From: an uncultured beta proteobacterium
Lineage (GTDB): Bacteria > Pseudomonadota > Gammaproteobacteria > Burkholderiales > Rhodocyclaceae
DNA length: 6,644 nt
Assembly (NCBI GenBank): GCA_903933395.1
Contig: CAIZKA010000136.1
Location: forward strand, 1-6,644
Direction: 5' to 3'
Below the pieces are notes generated by a model. It saw nothing but the letters and a program-made list of their open reading frames with translations, searched no databases and was not told the DNA's origin. Made by a program: the position numbers and the translations under genes. Numbering within the stretch: the first letter of the stretch is position 1; every line of letters starts with the position of its first letter. Positions 5,958 to 6,644 of the stretch are shown here, piece after piece.

Positions 5958-6644
5958 ATGCGTCATTCATTTACCCGGGCCGCGTTGCTGCTGTGCAGCG
6001 CCGGCTGGCTGGCCGCCACCGGCCCTGCACTGGCTGAAGAAGCAAAAGCGGAACCCAAACCGCTCAAGCTGACCACCACCGCCGATCACACCAAGTTCAA
6101 GGAGTTGCAGAAGGTCTTCAGCTCAGGACCCGAAGTGACCAAGGCCTGCCTCGCCTGTCATACCGAGGCCGCCGGCCAGATTCACCGCACCAAGCACTGG
6201 AAATGGGAGTACCTGAATCCCGAGACCAAGCAGACGCTGGGCAAGAAAACCGTCGTCAATAATTTCTGCATTTCGATCGCTTCGAACTACGCTTCCTGCA
6301 CCAGTTGCCACGTCGGCTATGGCTGGAAGGATGCGAGCTTCGACTTCAAGTCCGAAGAAAACGTCGATTGCCTGGCCTGCCACGACACCTCGGGCAACTA
6401 CAAGAAGCCGCCCGGCTTCGCCGGCAACCCGGTGGTCAAGGACACCGAATTCCCGCCCGGCTCGGGCAAGATCATCAAGGGCATCGATCTATCCAAGATC
6501 GCACAGAAAGTCGGCAAGACCAGCCGCGACACCTGCGGCGCCTGCCACTTCAACGGCGGCGGCGGCGACGGCGTCAAGCACGGCGACATGGACAGTTCGC
6601 TTGCGGCGCCGACCAAGGACGTCGATGTGCATATGGACGCCGAG
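5958..6644 (+). CDS. Octaheme c-type cytochrome, tetrathionate reductase (OTR) family, C-terminus off the right edge
   Basis: The visible 229 codons encode a secreted multiheme cytochrome. Seen: a Sec signal peptide (Arg-bearing n-region 1-7, hydrophobic core 8-22, likely cleavage after Ala26 in PALA-EE). Four CxxCH haem sites follow: CLACH 64-68, CTSCH 114-118, CLACH 138-142, CGACH 193-197. The segments between them fit the OTR family: TKHWKWE (78-84), NNFCI with a non-haem Cys104 (101-105), GYGWKDASFDF (120-130), and the glycine run CHFNGGGGDGVKHGD (196-210). The family has eight haems in roughly 450-500 residues, so about half the protein is outside the window. Shewanella OTR is a periplasmic enzyme that reduces tetrathionate and, in vitro, nitrite and hydroxylamine; the physiological substrate here cannot be told from sequence. 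The gene starts its own transcription unit 78 bases after ilvD, with an FNR-type promoter and strong ribosome site. A different octaheme relative is less likely given the linker motifs. Confidence 0.87.
   Translation, partial: MRHSFTRAALLLCSAGWLAATGPALAEEAKAEPKPLKLTTTADHTKFKELQKVFSSGPEVTKACLACHTEAAGQIHRTKHWKWEYLNPETKQTLGKKTVVNNFCISIASNYASCTSCHVGYGWKDASFDFKSEENVDCLACHDTSGNYKKPPGFAGNPVVKDTEFPPGSGKIIKGIDLSKIAQKVGKTSRDTCGACHFNGGGGDGVKHGDMDSSLAAPTKDVDVHMDAE

Overview
The window is high-GC DNA that reads like a betaproteobacterial chromosome, most plausibly Rhodocyclales-like. I infer this from a very E. coli-like proteobacterial IlvD, a DUF1631 protein (a family typical of beta/gammaproteobacteria), a TRAP-transporter relic, and a multiheme respiratory cytochrome preceded by an FNR/Anr-type site. 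The taxonomic call is an inference; no rRNA or tRNA is present to anchor it.

Layout, left to right. (1) 1-850, minus strand: an ATP-binding protein (AAA_14 ATPase plus DUF4143 type) that runs off the left edge. It is preceded at 860-892 by a near-perfect 33-bp palindrome that overlaps its likely promoter. (2) 893-1260: about 370 bases with no convincing gene, only small hairpins. (3) 1261-3393, minus strand: a complete 710-residue DUF1631 protein of unknown function. (4) 3394-4031: mostly non-coding, with a decayed minus-strand fragment of a TRAP-transporter solute-binding protein (DctP type) around 3550-3705 and, close to ilvD, candidate promoter elements. (5) 4032-5879, plus strand: complete ilvD, dihydroxy-acid dehydratase, with all metal, Fe-S and catalytic residues in place. 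(6) 5876-5957: a compact regulatory region with an FNR-type box overlapping the ilvD stop codon, a -10 element at class II spacing and two overlapping dyads. (7) 5958-6644, plus strand: the first 229 codons of a secreted octaheme c-type cytochrome of the tetrathionate-reductase family (OTR), running off the right edge with four CxxCH haem sites visible.

The genes do not form one obvious system. ilvD is a housekeeping branched-chain amino acid gene, DUF1631 and the ATPase look like independent units, and the cytochrome probably starts a separate respiratory unit (at least one gene) switched on under oxygen limitation. The best-supported new observations are the FNR class II promoter architecture in front of the octaheme cytochrome and the palindromic operator in front of the DUF4143 ATPase. 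I found no CRISPR array, insertion sequence, defence cassette or RNA gene, and nothing I would call a new biological system.
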